The notes below the pieces were generated by a model. It did no database searches. It was not told the origin of the DNA and worked only from the letters and a program-made list of their open reading frames with translations. From Pardosa pseudoannulata (lineage: Eukaryota; Arthropoda; Arachnida; Araneae; Lycosidae): a stretch of DNA of 64,000 nt. Shown piece by piece: positions 50,020 to 61,292 of the stretch. Each line of letters opens with the position of its first letter. Position 1 is the first letter of the stretch. The position numbers were made by a program, and so were the translations under genes. The stretch is from contig CM063499.1 of NCBI GenBank assembly GCA_032207245.1, forward strand, positions 37,467,812 through 37,531,811. The letters are read 5' to 3'.

Positions 50020-50190
50020 AAGGCTTGGTGCGCTACGGTCTACCTTTAGCAACACGAGGGCTAATCAGACCAAAACCTACTGCTTAAAGCTGATTCCGAA
50101 CAGCTATGAACATCCATGCCATTGTAGGATTAGAACCCACGAACTCCGGTACCGAAGGTCAGCACCCTAACCAATCGGCCATTGTTAAGC
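50020..50190 (-). mobile_element. tRNA-derived SINE, minus strand
   Basis: Read on the minus strand: a 'tggccgattggttagggtgc' head (A box), 'gttcgtgggttctaatcc' (B box), 'ggcatggatgttcatagc', a 'tcggaatcagctttaagc' body and a 'gaccgtagcgcacc' end. The match to 52630-52816 is high over its length. No clear target duplication was found. It lies between two tandem arrays. Confidence 0.75.
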
Positions 50191-50289
50191 CTGTTCTTAT
50201 ATGGAGTTAGAATATGGAGTTTAACTGATAGCATGGAATCCATTTAACTCTGCAATTTAATCGTAGCCAAAAACAGAGAAAAATACAAT

Positions 50290-51775
50290 TAATAAAATGT
50301 GCATAAGGTATTTTAAAAAGAAAGGTAATAAAGCGAGAATAGTAAATTTTTATAGAATCATACTCAATATAAAATATTTGTTTTGGTTTGAATCGTTATG
50401 GTGTTCGATTTTGGTTAAATGTAAAAGAAATGGTATGATATTTTCTATGCATAAATGTCAAAAATGTATTTATACATTCACTATTTTATGAATTATTAAG
50501 CATAAAAATGTGTCAGAACTAATAGATCGTTATGGTTTTGGATAAATTTAAAAGAAATGGTATGATATTTTCTATGCATAAATGTCCAACATGTATTTAT
50601 ACATTCACTATTTTATGAATTATTAAGCATAAAAATGTGTCAGAACTAATAGATCGTTATGGTTTTGGATAAATTTAAAAGAAATGGTATGATATTTTCT
50701 ATGCATAAATGTCATAAAAGTATTTATACATTCACTATTTTATGAATTATTAAGCATAAAAATGTGTCAGAACTAATAGATCGTTATGGTTTTGGATAAA
50801 TTTAAAAGAAATGGTATGATATTTTCTATGCATGAATGTCCAAAATCTATTTATACATCTTCTATTTTATGAATTTTAAGCATAAAAATGTGTGAGAACT
50901 AATAGATCGTTATGCTTTTGGATAAATTTAAAAGAAATGGTATGATATTTTCTATGCATAAATGTCCAAAATGTATTTATACATTCACTATTTTATGAAT
51001 TATTAAGCATAAAAATGTGTCAGAACTAAAAGATCGTTATGATTTTGGATAAATTTAAAAGAAATGGTATGATATTTTCTGTGCATGAATGTCCAAAATG
51101 TATTTATACATTTTCTATTTTATGAATTATAAGCATAAAAATGTGTGAGAACTAATAGATCGTTATGGTTTTGGATAAATTTAAAAAGAAATGATATGAT
51201 ATTTTCTATGCATGAATGTCCAACATGTATTTATACATTCACTATTTTATGAATTATTAAGCATAAAAATGTGTCAGAACTAATAGATCGTTATGGTTTT
51301 GGATAAATTTAAAAGAATTGGTATGATATTTTCTATGCATGAATGTCCAAAATCTATTTATACATCTTCTATTTTATGAATTTTAAGCATAAAAATGTGT
51401 GAGAACTAATAGATCGTTATGGTTTTGGATAAATTTAAAAGAAATGGTATGATATTTTCTATGCATAAATGTCCAACATGTATTTATACATTCACTATTT
51501 TATGAATTATTAAGCATAAAAATGTGTCAGAACTAATAGATCGTTATGGTTTTGGATAAATTTAAAAGAAATGGTATGATATTTTCTATGCATGAATGTC
51601 AAAAATGTATTTATACATTATTTTATGAATTATTAAGTATAAAAATGTGTCAGAACTAAAATCGTTATGGTTTTGGATAAATTTAAAAGAATGGTATGAT
51701 ATTTCTATGCATGTCAATTATTTACATTCACTATTTTATGAATTATTAAGCATAAAAATGTGTCAGAACTAATAG
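50290..51775. repeat. Tandem array, ~127 bp unit, about 12 copies
   Basis: 'cataaaaatgtgtcagaac' recurs about every 126 bp, with 'agatcgttatggttttgg' and 'atggtatgatattttctatg'. A variant block with 'catcttctattttatg' and 'gtgtgagaac' occurs near 50855 and again near 51365, an offset of about 510 bp or four units. The last two units are shortened. The first unit includes a 64-residue open frame (50297-50491) with no known domain. Confidence 0.92.
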
Positions 51776-52087
51776 ACGCCGTGTATAATATACAGATTAT
51801 ATCAGCAGGACAGTTTAGTTATTAAAAGGTTAATTTACTTAATAATGTTTCACTCTGATTTTTCAATAAAATTTTATCAGGCTTAATTGATCAAAATAAT
51901 TGATTCCAAGGTAGATGATTAACTGACATGTATGCAATGTCACTATTTCGCAAGGTACTTTGTCCTTAGGGCTCTTAAAAAATCCCAACTTCCTGCAACT
52001 TTCACTTAATCGCGTTTTAAACGGTGTTTTAACGCAGCTAATTGGCAGCACTTAAATAGTGCGCTTAACTGTGACTGTCTGCACTTC
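51776..52087. other. Spacer
   Basis: About 310 bp of unique sequence. A 62-residue minus frame (51863-52051) shows nothing recognisable. Confidence 0.35.
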
Positions 52088-52590
52088 AGTTACGAATGGC
52101 CGATTGTTTATGAGACAAAATATTACGGCAAACACGATTACAGCTTACACGAGAACCATCGAATTCAAGCGAAATTAATGTATGGGCTTTATTGTTGCCT
52201 GGCTCTATGTCAAGAGTGAAAATTTATGTGTTTGAGAATTTTTCTAGTAATAAATTTAAATTTAACTGAGGAAGTAGTAGGTATCGGAAATTCTTAAAAC
52301 TAGATTTTTTTACTGTGATAAAAGAAAAAGGCATTACACTCGAACCCTATTATAACAAAAGTTACGAATGGCCGATTGTTTATGAGACAAAATATTACGG
52401 CAAACACGGTTACAGCTTACACGAGAACCGTCGAATTCAAGCGAAATTAATATATGTGCTTTTTCTTGTTGCCTGGCTCTATGTCAAGAGTGAAAATTTA
52501 TGTATTTGAAAATTTTTCTAGTAATAAATTATAAATTTATCCAAGGAAGTTGTAAGAATCGGAAATTCTTAAAACTAGAATTCTATTTAT
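52088..52590 (+). repeat. 270-bp direct duplication with coding-like segment
   Basis: 52088-52310 and 52358-52590 are close copies. Both translate (+) to SYEWPIVYETKYYGKH then YSLHEN and RIQAKL. The second copy is the end of a 64-residue frame (52315-52509) that begins MIKEKGITLEPYYN. The first copy diverges by an indel after the shared segment. I do not recognise the peptide. The early differences between copies (codon 17 D/G, codon 24 H/R, then M/I and G/V) all change the amino acid, which argues against selection on a protein after duplication. It may be a fragment of an old gene or transposon. Confidence 0.6.
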
Positions 52591-53750
52591 TGGTAATTTA
52601 TCTTTTTATATAAAAAAAACTCTTTAATCTTTGGTTTGGTTTGGTTTGGAGTGCTACGGTCTACTTTTTTGCAACACGAGGGCTAATGAGACCGAGACCT
52701 ACAGCTTAAAGACGATTCCGAACGGCTACGAACATCCATGCCACAGTGGGATACGAACCCACGAACTCTGGTACCAAAGGCCAGCATCCTAACCATTCGG
52801 CCATCGTTCGGCCATAAATCTTTGAAATCGGATAAAAGAATTTTTTTTTCAAATTTTTGTTCCGAAGTTCTTTTACAGTTTTTCAGCCGAACGATGGACG
52901 AATGACAGATTTTTAAGCTACCCCCCTACGAGGTCGAAATGTGTTCAACGCCCTCTATGTAAAGATTCTGTAATTTAAAGTGTTGGGTAGGATCAAGACA
53001 CAATTATTTTGTCAATTACCAGAGACAAAATGTTTAAGTAATTTTATTGAATAAATTTTTTTCAGCTGCACAACTGTAAAAATAGTTTGTCACTGTTGTT
53101 TCTTTATTTTATTTATTGGTAACTTATCATTTTATATAAAAAAACTCCTAAATATAAGAAAAAGAAAAAACATGCTTTTTCAATTATTTAACGATTTTTT
53201 TTTAATTTTTTGTTTCCAAATTCTTTTACAGTTGTGCAGCCGAAGACCTAATGATAGATTTTTAAGCTACCGCCTCTCTACAGGGCTGAAATGTATTCAA
53301 CGCCCCCCTATGTAAATATCCTGTAATTTAAAGTGTTGGGTAGGATCAAGATACAAATATTTTGTCAATTACAAGAGACAAATTGTGTAAGTAATTTTAT
53401 TGAATGAATATTTACGGCTGCACAACTGTAAAAGAATTTGTCACCGTTTTTTCTTTATTGTATTTATTGGTAACTTATCTTTTTATATAAAAAAACAACT
53501 CCTAAATATTAGAATCAGATAAATGTAACGTTTTAAATTTTTTAATGAATTTTTTTCCAATTTTTTGTTCCAAAATTCTTTTACAGTTTTGAAGCCAATG
53601 ACCGAATGATAGATTTTTAAGCTACCGCCCCCCTATGGGACTGAAATGTGTTAAACGTCCCCTATGTAAAAATCCTGTAATTTAAAGTGTGGGGTAGGAT
53701 TAAGATACAATTATTTTGTCAATTACAAGAGACAAAATATGTAAGTAATT
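52570..53750. repeat. Tandem array, ~352 bp unit, 3 copies
   Basis: 'aaagtgttgggtaggat' (third copy 'aaagtgtggggtagga') recurs at about 52977, 53328 and 53683. Each unit has 'attggtaacttatc', 'ttcttttacagtt', 'atttttaagctac' and 'ttttgtcaattac'. The middle copy carries a perfect 26-bp inverted repeat, 53217-53242 against 53415-53440; the other units have decayed versions. The first copy is split by a SINE. Confidence 0.88.
52630..52816 (-). mobile_element. tRNA-derived SINE, minus strand, with target duplication
   Basis: The best-preserved copy of the family. On the minus strand: A-box region 'tggccgaatggttaggatgc', B box 'gttcgtgggttcgtatccc', 'ggcatggatgttcgtagcc', 'ttcggaatcgtctttaagc' and a 'gtagaccgtagcactcc' end. 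It lies inside the first unit of the 352-bp array, and 'aatctttg' occurs on both sides (about 52625-52632 and 52818-52825), consistent with retroposition after the array unit formed. The tRNA-like head is followed by a non-tRNA body, so it is a SINE and not a tRNA gene. Confidence 0.8.
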
Positions 53751-53814
53751 TTCTTCCATACAGTTTTAGATCGAATTTTTGCTATTGAGACACGCTGAAG
53801 CGATGCCCAATCGA

Positions 53815-53925
53815 ATGCTATGGCAAAATGGTTAGGCACTGCTCTGAGGTAACGGAGATCACAGGTTCGAAACCCGCTCTTCATGGATCTTCATACCCAT
53901 TCGGAATCGGCTTTAAGCAGTACTA
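53815..53925 (+). mobile_element. tRNA-derived SINE, plus strand, truncated
   Basis: 'ggcaaaatggttaggcac' (A-box region), 'cacaggttcgaaacccgc' (B box), 'cttcatacccattcggaatc' and 'ggctttaagcagta' match the family. The head differs from the other copies and the 3' part of the body is missing; LINE sequence begins directly after. Confidence 0.65.
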
Positions 53926-54575
53926 GCTCATTTATAAAACTAAAACATAAGCAAAAGATACTCCTCGAGTGGCAGAACTACTGGGACTCGGCCACTACAG
54001 GCAGGGTTCTCTGTGGTTTCTTAAGAAAAGTGAAATTGTTTAGACTGAGTAGAAATGCGGCAGTATATGCCCTTGTTACAAACCATGGACCTTTCCCTCA
54101 GTATCTCCACAGGTTCCAGGTCTCGGATAGCTCATCGGGAGACTGTGTGTCGGTGCAGTCGGTGACTACAATCACTACCTGCACGACTGCCTTTTCATAC
54201 ACGACTTGCATCCTAAGAAACCATCTGACACATATAAGCAACTCTGGACAGAGAGCCTATTCAATAACCCAGTACTGATAAGGAAGGCCATGAGGCTGGT
54301 TGACTGGCTCACCGCAAATCAAGGCGCCATCGTGCGGCCATGAAGATTTTAACCTAAAACCACACCGCAAGGGTCAAAGTACCCCTTTACTAATGACCAT
54401 CACAACTCCCCTGTGCAGTTATTGCTTCCCTCACCAACACCTGCTCTCATGTCAGAAAGTTCCATATAGTACACCGGGTCAACCGGACTTTTAACTTGGG
54501 CAGGACTATCTAGGTTGAAATATCTTAGTCTTATGCCTAATTATGTCTTAGATCTGATGCCAGATTTTAATGTAT
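53926..54575 (+). pseudogene. I/R1-like LINE ORF2 C-terminal fragment
   Basis: The first frame reads ILLEWQNYWDSATTGRVLCG, then TNHGPFPQYLHRFQVSDSSS, which matches the end of ORF2 in I- and R1-type LINEs: the WQxxWDxSxxGRxT segment after the RNase H-like region, then xGHGPFxxYLxRFxIxDS. A frameshift near 54165 moves the match to the next frame, where NHYLHDCLFIHDLHPKKPSD continues towards DWLTANQGAIVR before a stop near 54341. A second piece at about 54345-54480 reads with CSYCFPHQHLLSC, possibly a decayed zinc-knuckle of a related element. The 5' reverse transcriptase part is absent. Higher GC than the flanks. Function lost. Confidence 0.65.
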
Positions 54576-57098
54576 TTTGAACACAGACTCCTTTCTCAAT
54601 CTAACTAGCAGTGACATTTGATCTGCGGAAATGGTCAAATGGTCTACTCGATGGAAATACTAAGGATTCTTCAGCAGCGGTTAGCAAAAGGTTAAAGCGC
54701 AAAGCTGATTACACGTCTTTTAAACCGATGCTAACACCATCCTACATCATGTAAGGAAAGTGACCAAGTTTCGACCACCTGTTTGCGATCCCTATCTGAC
54801 CTTGCAGTGAAAACGGGCGAACGTGCCCCGCAGCTATCAGTTTTCGCTCGTTACATATCGAAAATTCACTTCCTCGAGTTGCTTCACTTTTCCATTACTT
54901 CATTGCACCACAACAGCTAGTGTGGTGTCCGAGAAGAAATTTTATCAGTCAGCTTCATTATTTTCCTTTTTTTTTGTCCCGCCAGCTACAATCAGATTCG
55001 AGTGTGGCCCCATACGCTCACTTATTATTATTTTTCTTTTTTTGTCTTCTTATCGAGAGAGAAAAACGGTTTCTCCTCCTTTTTCTAGGTCGACCTACCT
55101 TTTTACCGCAGATTGGATTGCTTTAGCCAAGGGCATTTCCTCCTGGAACTTTTGAATTTCGGACATCGGGTTTAGGAAAAGAAGAGTAGATGTCCGCGTG
55201 CATTAAATGGATGGATTCGATGCCCAATTTTGATAAAAGGAGAATGCAATTGGTTATTTATTTATTTTTTGCTCTAGAGTCGTAGCCATGTTTTATTTAT
55301 GGAAAGGTATAGAGACATACATATATTCATGGGAGTGCAGATATTATGGAAATGAAATTCCGATAGTGTTATTTAGGAGCGTTTAGAAACTCTTAAAATG
55401 TTTAAAAATTGCGTTTGCAAAGTGGTTTTCTTTCTATTAACACATTGTGTGTGGGTACATTTCACAGCGGAAATGTAAGGGGAGAGAGAGTTTTGCTCTT
55501 AAATTTAGTTATTCACTTAAATCTCAGTAGATCGAAAATTATCTAATTTTTTAACAAACATTTCGTATTTTATATTGAAATATATAAACAAATATATAAA
55601 TATATAAACAACCATAAGATTTCTATAAACAAAAAATATATTTTATAGTGGATAAATTTATAATAGTATCGTAAATATGAAAAATCAAATAGAAATAGTA
55701 GTATATAGTTGTAATTTTTTCGAATTATGTTATATATAAACATTTTTACGCTATATAAAAATGAAAAGAGCAATCATAAAACTAATAATGTTAAAACTAG
55801 TTTTTATTTGTCTAAATTTTTCAGAATCCATGTAGTAGACAAGAACATTCGGCTTCGTTTTCTTGTATATACCATTAAACAAACCATGTTGTTACACTAC
55901 CCCTTACTAGTACTTGACACGCGCTCAAGTATCAATCGTCAGAAAACGTACTAGTACGGGTCTCGCATGCGATGTGATAAAGCCCATTTGACATAGAAGT
56001 CTGGTACTCTGTTACTTGAGAAGTATGTATGTAATCCAAATTAATTATAAAATAGCTGGACAAAGAGGAAGCTAAACAGCTAGCAGTAATAAAAATGCAG
56101 TCGGCTGACATTGAAGAGAATGGCACAAGTATAATTAAAACTTTATTTCAGAGGTGCTAAAAAGGACATTTTTACTAGTGAACGGCAAACAAGAGAAAGC
56201 CACAAAAATCACTCTTCTCCAACAGAGGTGCACCCAAGAGCGAAGACAATTTTCCCACTTGCTCAGCGAATGTAAGTGTAAGTTAAGGAAAAAAGGGGAG
56301 CTATTTGCAGGCGACAGCTGGGAAACGTGTTGAATAGACAGAAAATTTACATCTATAGGATAGAAAGCTTTGGGAAATGGATCGAAAGAATTTTAAGTCG
56401 AGAACGCTCCTTTGATTAAGACATTTAGAGGCTGGGAAAAATATTTTAAGGAATTAGAATGGGAGAGAGGAGGTTTTTAAGGAAATATTAAAGTTAAATA
56501 ATTTTGATATATTACATGTATATATGAGAAAACAGATAGCAAGGAAATAAAATTGCGGTAGAATTATTTACGAATGTTTAAAAATTGTTAATTTCCGTGA
56601 TATCATGTCTTCGATATTTTGGATCGAGATATTTCGACTGGATAGCGTAGTTAAGAGTCAAAGTATTTCTATTCAATCTTCGACAATTTTGAGAAAAATT
56701 AGGGGCGGATGAGATGTTGACCTCAGGTTTCACCTGAGGTTGGTGTTGGGACAACTTCAATGTTCTTGAGTCAAGAGGTAGCGTGAAGAAGGATCACAGT
56801 CACGATAAAATTGGAAATCGCTTTTATTTCTTGGGTAAATATGGCTATATACAAGGGGATTCTAATCTCCCAAAATATGTTGAACTGCAAAGGATGGTTG
56901 CCTGCATAACATCCTCACGACGATCACAGTCGAAAGAAAAGAGATTAAATAATCTCATACAAGTGGGGAGGATGTTCCAGGGTGCAATGCAAACCCAATT
57001 TATCCCCCGTTCGGTATCAGAGACTCTGCCGCTCCCTATATGAGCGGACTTTATAAATCTCCTGAACTTACTCACTAGAAAGCCGGCTCCTTATAAAA
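54576..57098. other. Mostly unique stretch, no gene recognised
   Basis: About 2.5 kb. A 110-residue (+) frame at 54823-55155 and an overlapping 68-residue frame are phenylalanine/serine-rich with no domain. AT-rich 55550-55760. A short palindrome (arms 'acctcaggt') lies near 56719-56740. 56760-57060 includes an AATAAA on the minus strand (about 56823-56828) close to a TATATA-like word, but an LTR could not be shown. No RNA gene seen. Confidence 0.35.
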
Positions 57099-57172
57099 GA
57101 CGCCAAAGCCTCCACGAGGTAAAAGCACTTACGTAAACGTAAGTGCTTTTACCTCGTGGAGGCTTTGGCGTC
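57099..57172. repeat. Perfect 36-bp inverted repeat with 2-nt loop
   Basis: The left arm 57099-57134 is the exact reverse complement of the right arm 57137-57172, separated by AA. The arms start 'gacgccaaagcctccacgag' and are mixed in composition, unlike the AT-rich surroundings. The structure could fold as a long hairpin in RNA or cruciform in DNA. Its perfection implies either very recent origin or active correction, or an assembly fold-back. Confidence 0.95.
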
Positions 57173-58079
57173 AAGAAAAATGTCGAAAAGCCCCGAGTCA
57201 CTGGATCACAGGATGCAGTTGTTCCAGGACTGCCTGGGCCGGGCCTCGAGTTCTGTAATACATAGGAGTTTGCCAGAACAATATAATGTATTTATTTGGC
57301 TCTAACATGGCATGAGCCCCGAGTCGAAAAGTTCTAGGCTTTTTATACCTTCGGGGTCAGTTACGGTCCCGCCAACCGTTTTTCGGTCAGTTACGATTCC
57401 AGTTACCTGGGAACTCCAGCTAAGGTTACAGATTTGTTTTTTTTTTAGCGGAATTATCATAGGAGGCTTCAAATCAGCTGATTCCGGTAGTTAGTTCTGG
57501 ACAATTGGAGAGGGGGTCTTCTATGATGGTTGCAGAGATGAGGTGCTAAGATTAAGGCATTAAAACATTCTTTCATTAAATTATTTTGCTTTTGTATCAA
57601 GTAATTAAAAAATAATAATGTTTATTCTTTACTTTGTGATTCACTACTCGAAAAAAACCTACAATTCTAGAAAATTGAAGTTTTTGTTTGTACAGCCGGA
57701 GTAAACTTAGATATTCTTTATGTGCCCTCTATTAGTATCTAAGTTCGACATGCTTGATGTAAATTTTGCTTTGTACTTTCTAGATTTTCCCAAAGGGAGG
57801 TTACCAATGCCGTTAGACAGAGGTAGTCAAAAAAGATGAGAAATTACTCTCCTTTAATAGTGTTGAAATATGTAATCGCATACGTACTTGGCGACTTGGC
57901 TGTTTATTATTTATTTAACAGCTTTTTCAGACATACGGGTTTACTTGAGTTGATCCTTTTGTATTTTCATTGGTTGTGCTTGATTAGTTTTGTCTTGCGA
58001 CTGTAATTTGATTGGTTGGGCATCAGGATCTTTATAAAACTATAAAAACCCAATGTACTTCGTATTTTTATCCTTTATA
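57173..58079. other. Unique stretch, no gene recognised
   Basis: Moderate GC to about 57480, then AT-rich. A 60-residue frame at 57312-57494 has no domain. No repeats. The LINE pseudogene begins near 58080. Confidence 0.35.
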
Positions 58080-59901
58080 TTTCAACCTAATCATTTATAC
58101 TGATTGGCAAAAAATTCCAGGTTATTCTTGCCGGATCTAAATTGCTTTATCCTGTCATTTGAACTCCATATTGCATTGAACGTGCAGTCAAGACTCTCTC
58201 TGAGAGTATAAATATTACGACACAAAATTCATCTACTAAACTCCCAATCCCTCGTCATAATAATTTTCCTACTTTTATTAAAAATCTTATTCGGCGTCGT
58301 AATACTGCACGGAAATTTTTTCCAAATTTACCGAACTCCTGAAGCCGGGCAAGATTATCGAAAGTTGTGCAAATCTGTTAAGGACGAGATTCGCGAATTC
58401 CGTAGTAAGGATTGGGAAGAGCTTATTCTAAATTTATCGCCTGAAGACAACACCATCTGGCGATTCCGAAAAAAAAAACTGCGAAATAAATCAGTGAATT
58501 ACTTTAAGCGATTCCATGGAAAGAATGGTGTTGCCTTCGACTCGCTGGGAAAAGCTGAAGCAATTGCAGACGTGTACGAGGATCAATTTTCTCCAAATTC
58601 TGACATCGAAGACTAGGATCACGATATTCTGGTTCATAATACTGTTCAATTGTTCTTGGCTCACTCTCCCTGTACTCCGATTTCTCCTACTAACATTGCT
58701 GAGGTTTTGGAAGCCATTAAGAAACTTAAAAATTCTAAAGCTCCAGGACTTGATTCTATCTCGAACAAAGCTCTCAAAAATTTACCACCTAATCTTATTA
58801 TTTATTTCATGTCCATTATTAATGGTATTCTAAAACTGGCATACTTCCCAGTCTTCTGGAAGACTGCGGTGGTATGTCCAATACCAAAATCTTCAGCCAA
58901 TTTAACTGACAATTATCGTCTAATTAGTTTACTGAGTTGCCTGAGTTTGCTGAACTAATTATTCTCAACCGTTTGGAACTCTTTCTTTCTAGTAATAACA
59001 TTATAATTCCAGAGCAATTTGGCTTTAGAAGCTCCCATAACTCAATACACCAGTTGTTCCTAGTCGTGGAACTCGCTAGAGAGAGTTTACAGACGAGGAC
59101 TCCATCTGGTGCCATATTTTTAGACATCGCTAAGGCCTTTGATTGCATCACGCACGAAGGACTTATTTTCAAACTCATTCACCTCCAGTTGTCTGATGCA
59201 CTCATTCATCTATTACATAATTATCTTAGCGATCGTCGTTTCACGGTCCGTGTCAAAAACAAATTTTCCTTTCTCAAAAATATTACTGCTGGGGTCCAAC
59301 AAGGTTCCCTTCTTGGCACCATTCTCTTCAACTTATATATTAACGATATTCCAAAATCTGAATACACCAATATAGCCCTGCACGCGGATGACACGGCCAT
59401 CTACACACAGGGTCCGTATATTAATTCAGTATTCCTACATTCAACATCATCTTGATGCTCTGGAACCATGGCTCGTTAAATGAAAAATCAAAATTAATAC
59501 TTCCAAATGCCATGATATATTTTTCCCCCGAACCTATAAAAGTCCGCCACGGTTATACTTAATAACGAATCTATTTGCTGAGAAGACTTAGTAAAGTACT
59601 TGGGTGTGTACATCGACAAGCAGCTTACCTAGAAACCACACATAAAATACATTGAAAAACTAATGATCGGGTATCTCCATGATCTTCGTTTTCTGATTTA
59701 TTCTCCCCACTTGAGTGTTCGGCTTAAGACTCTACTCTATAAAACAGTAATACTGCCACGCGCGTTCTATGTCACACCAGTATGGTCATATGCTTTTCAC
59801 TCAAACATCAAAATTCTCGAAGTAGCTTAAAATAAAATTTTACGACGTATTGTCAAAGCATCTCGCTACCTTCGTAATGACATAATCTGGCGAGATCTTA
59901 A

Positions 59902-61041
59902 CCTTTTACAGTCCATTGTTCCCAAAAAGGGAACATAATATTAATAAAATTATTTAAAATTAAATTTCATCAATATTGATACAAAAAATTTAGTAAATGT
60001 AGTAAGAGGACTACTCGATTTTATAAAATAAAAGTTATATTTCTATGATTAATAGAAAAATGTATAAAAAATCATAAAAATGACCCTTTTATGATTTTCA
60101 TCATTTTCTATAGAGTACATATTAAAAATTCACATAAATGTAAAAAAAAAAAACATCTAATGCTTCTAAAATCCAATTGGTATCCTTATAACAACTTAAA
60201 AATCTATTTAAAAAATATGAATTTCGACATTAATAATCAGAAACGTACCTGGAATAATTTATTAATTATTGATGTTCCCAATTGGGAACAATGGACTCTA
60301 TACTCGACGAAGTAATTTCCTCTACGGAGAGCATTTCTTGAAAGGGATAGGAAATGAAGGGGGATTCCCTAATTTTATGAAAGGGCATTTCAATTCTATA
60401 AGCAGTCTAGTGCGTTCGCTTCTCAGATATTATTTTGAATTTTGTTAAATCTATTTTGTCTGTGAACTACAAGTTACAACCTCTCTTCTAAAAATTGCAC
60501 CAAGGAAAGTTAGGCCTCAACCTGGACCCAAAATTTACCGCCCTATATCACAGAGAAAAAGTGACGGCCATTTTCTTGTACAAACAACACAAGGTAGAAG
60601 TGCACAGTACACATTAAATGCAAGATTAGCTGGCAATGAGTGCAAGAAAAAATTGCATCTCCATTGATTTCCAATATATCATGGCATAAAGGTATAAACT
60701 CCTGTTTTTGATATTTGTTTAAGAAAATGTTTTCATTTAAATTTATAATTTTTAAAATTTATTGATATCTGTCCTTAAATTTAAAAATCAATTTTAAATT
60801 CATTCTAATTATTTTTCTTATTATTTAATATTTAATATATACATCATTCTACTCAATTTGTGAATCCAGTGTATAGTCAGAAGTGGCCAATGTTCCCAAC
60901 TGGGAACATCATGAAAATCGTAAAAGAAAATTTTTGTTCCACAATTAAATGACTAACATACCTTAACTGAATCATTAGAAGGCAAGATATGCAAAAACAT
61001 AATTTAAAATATATCTGGATCTGAATTCGGCCTGTAAAAGG
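59902..61041 (+). mobile_element. piggyBac-like element, internally deleted, nested in LINE
   Basis: The left end 'ccttttacagtccattgttc' follows TTAA at 59898-59901. The right end read inward is 'ccttttacaggccgaattc', followed outside by CTAA (61042-61045), a one-base change from TTAA. 1140 bp against 2-3 kb for intact relatives. Sub-terminal copies of a 'gttcccaattgggaac'-type palindrome occur near 59917, 60274 and 60891. The element lies inside LINE coding sequence, so it is younger than the LINE. Confidence 0.8.
60495..60700 (+). pseudogene. piggyBac transposase C-terminal remnant
   Basis: One open frame reads APRKVRPQPGPKIYRP, then KSDGHFLVQTTQGR (60560-60598), then ARLAGNECKKKLHLH to a TGA near 60665, with FPIYHG continuing after the stop. 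This fits the end of piggyBac transposases: a GHF/LV-type strand and a cysteine-rich C-terminal domain of the form CxxC...CxxCxxxLHxxCFxxYH. Several of the expected cysteines are changed: 'RSAQ' where CxxC is expected, G for C before NEC, and the TGA in place of the TGC after LHLH. The catalytic DDD core is not present. A binding-domain relic with no activity. Confidence 0.65.
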
Positions 61042-61060
61042 CTAACTTACAAACCATTAA

Positions 61061-61292
61061 CCCCTTAACTGCAGTGGGCGTATATATACGTCTTGCGCAG
61101 TCAATGTTTTAACTGTTATGGGCGTATATATAAGTCTTATTTCAATACGTTTCTTAGTAAATCCCTGATTTTCATTAAGTACACTCACATACACAACATT
61201 TAACATATACAAGGTATACATATACGCATTACGGGGTAGTTAATGCATCCAAGCGCAAAGCTTATATATATGCGCTCGCTGCAGTTAAGGGG
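61061..61292. mobile_element. piggyBac-type MITE (TTAA target), nested in LINE
   Basis: The ends are a perfect 14-bp inverted repeat 'ccccttaactgcag', extending imperfectly to about 28 bp through a 'gcgtatatata' segment. TTAA is present on both sides (61057-61060 and 61293-61296). 232 bp, no coding capacity. A second internal copy of the sub-terminal 'gggcgtatatata' word lies near 61120. It is only 15 bp from the TTAA scar of the larger piggyBac-like element. Confidence 0.88.

Noticed and set aside
53815..53880. Functional tRNA gene
   Set aside because: Same reason: it aligns with the SINE family and continues into the family body.
54823..55155. 110-residue open frame as a gene
   Set aside because: Low-complexity F/S/T-rich frame, overlapping another frame, no domain, no splice or polyadenylation support.
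56720..57098. Solo LTR on the minus strand
   Set aside because: AATAAA and a TATA-like word are present but only about 14 bp apart; no TG...CA ends and no target duplication could be found.
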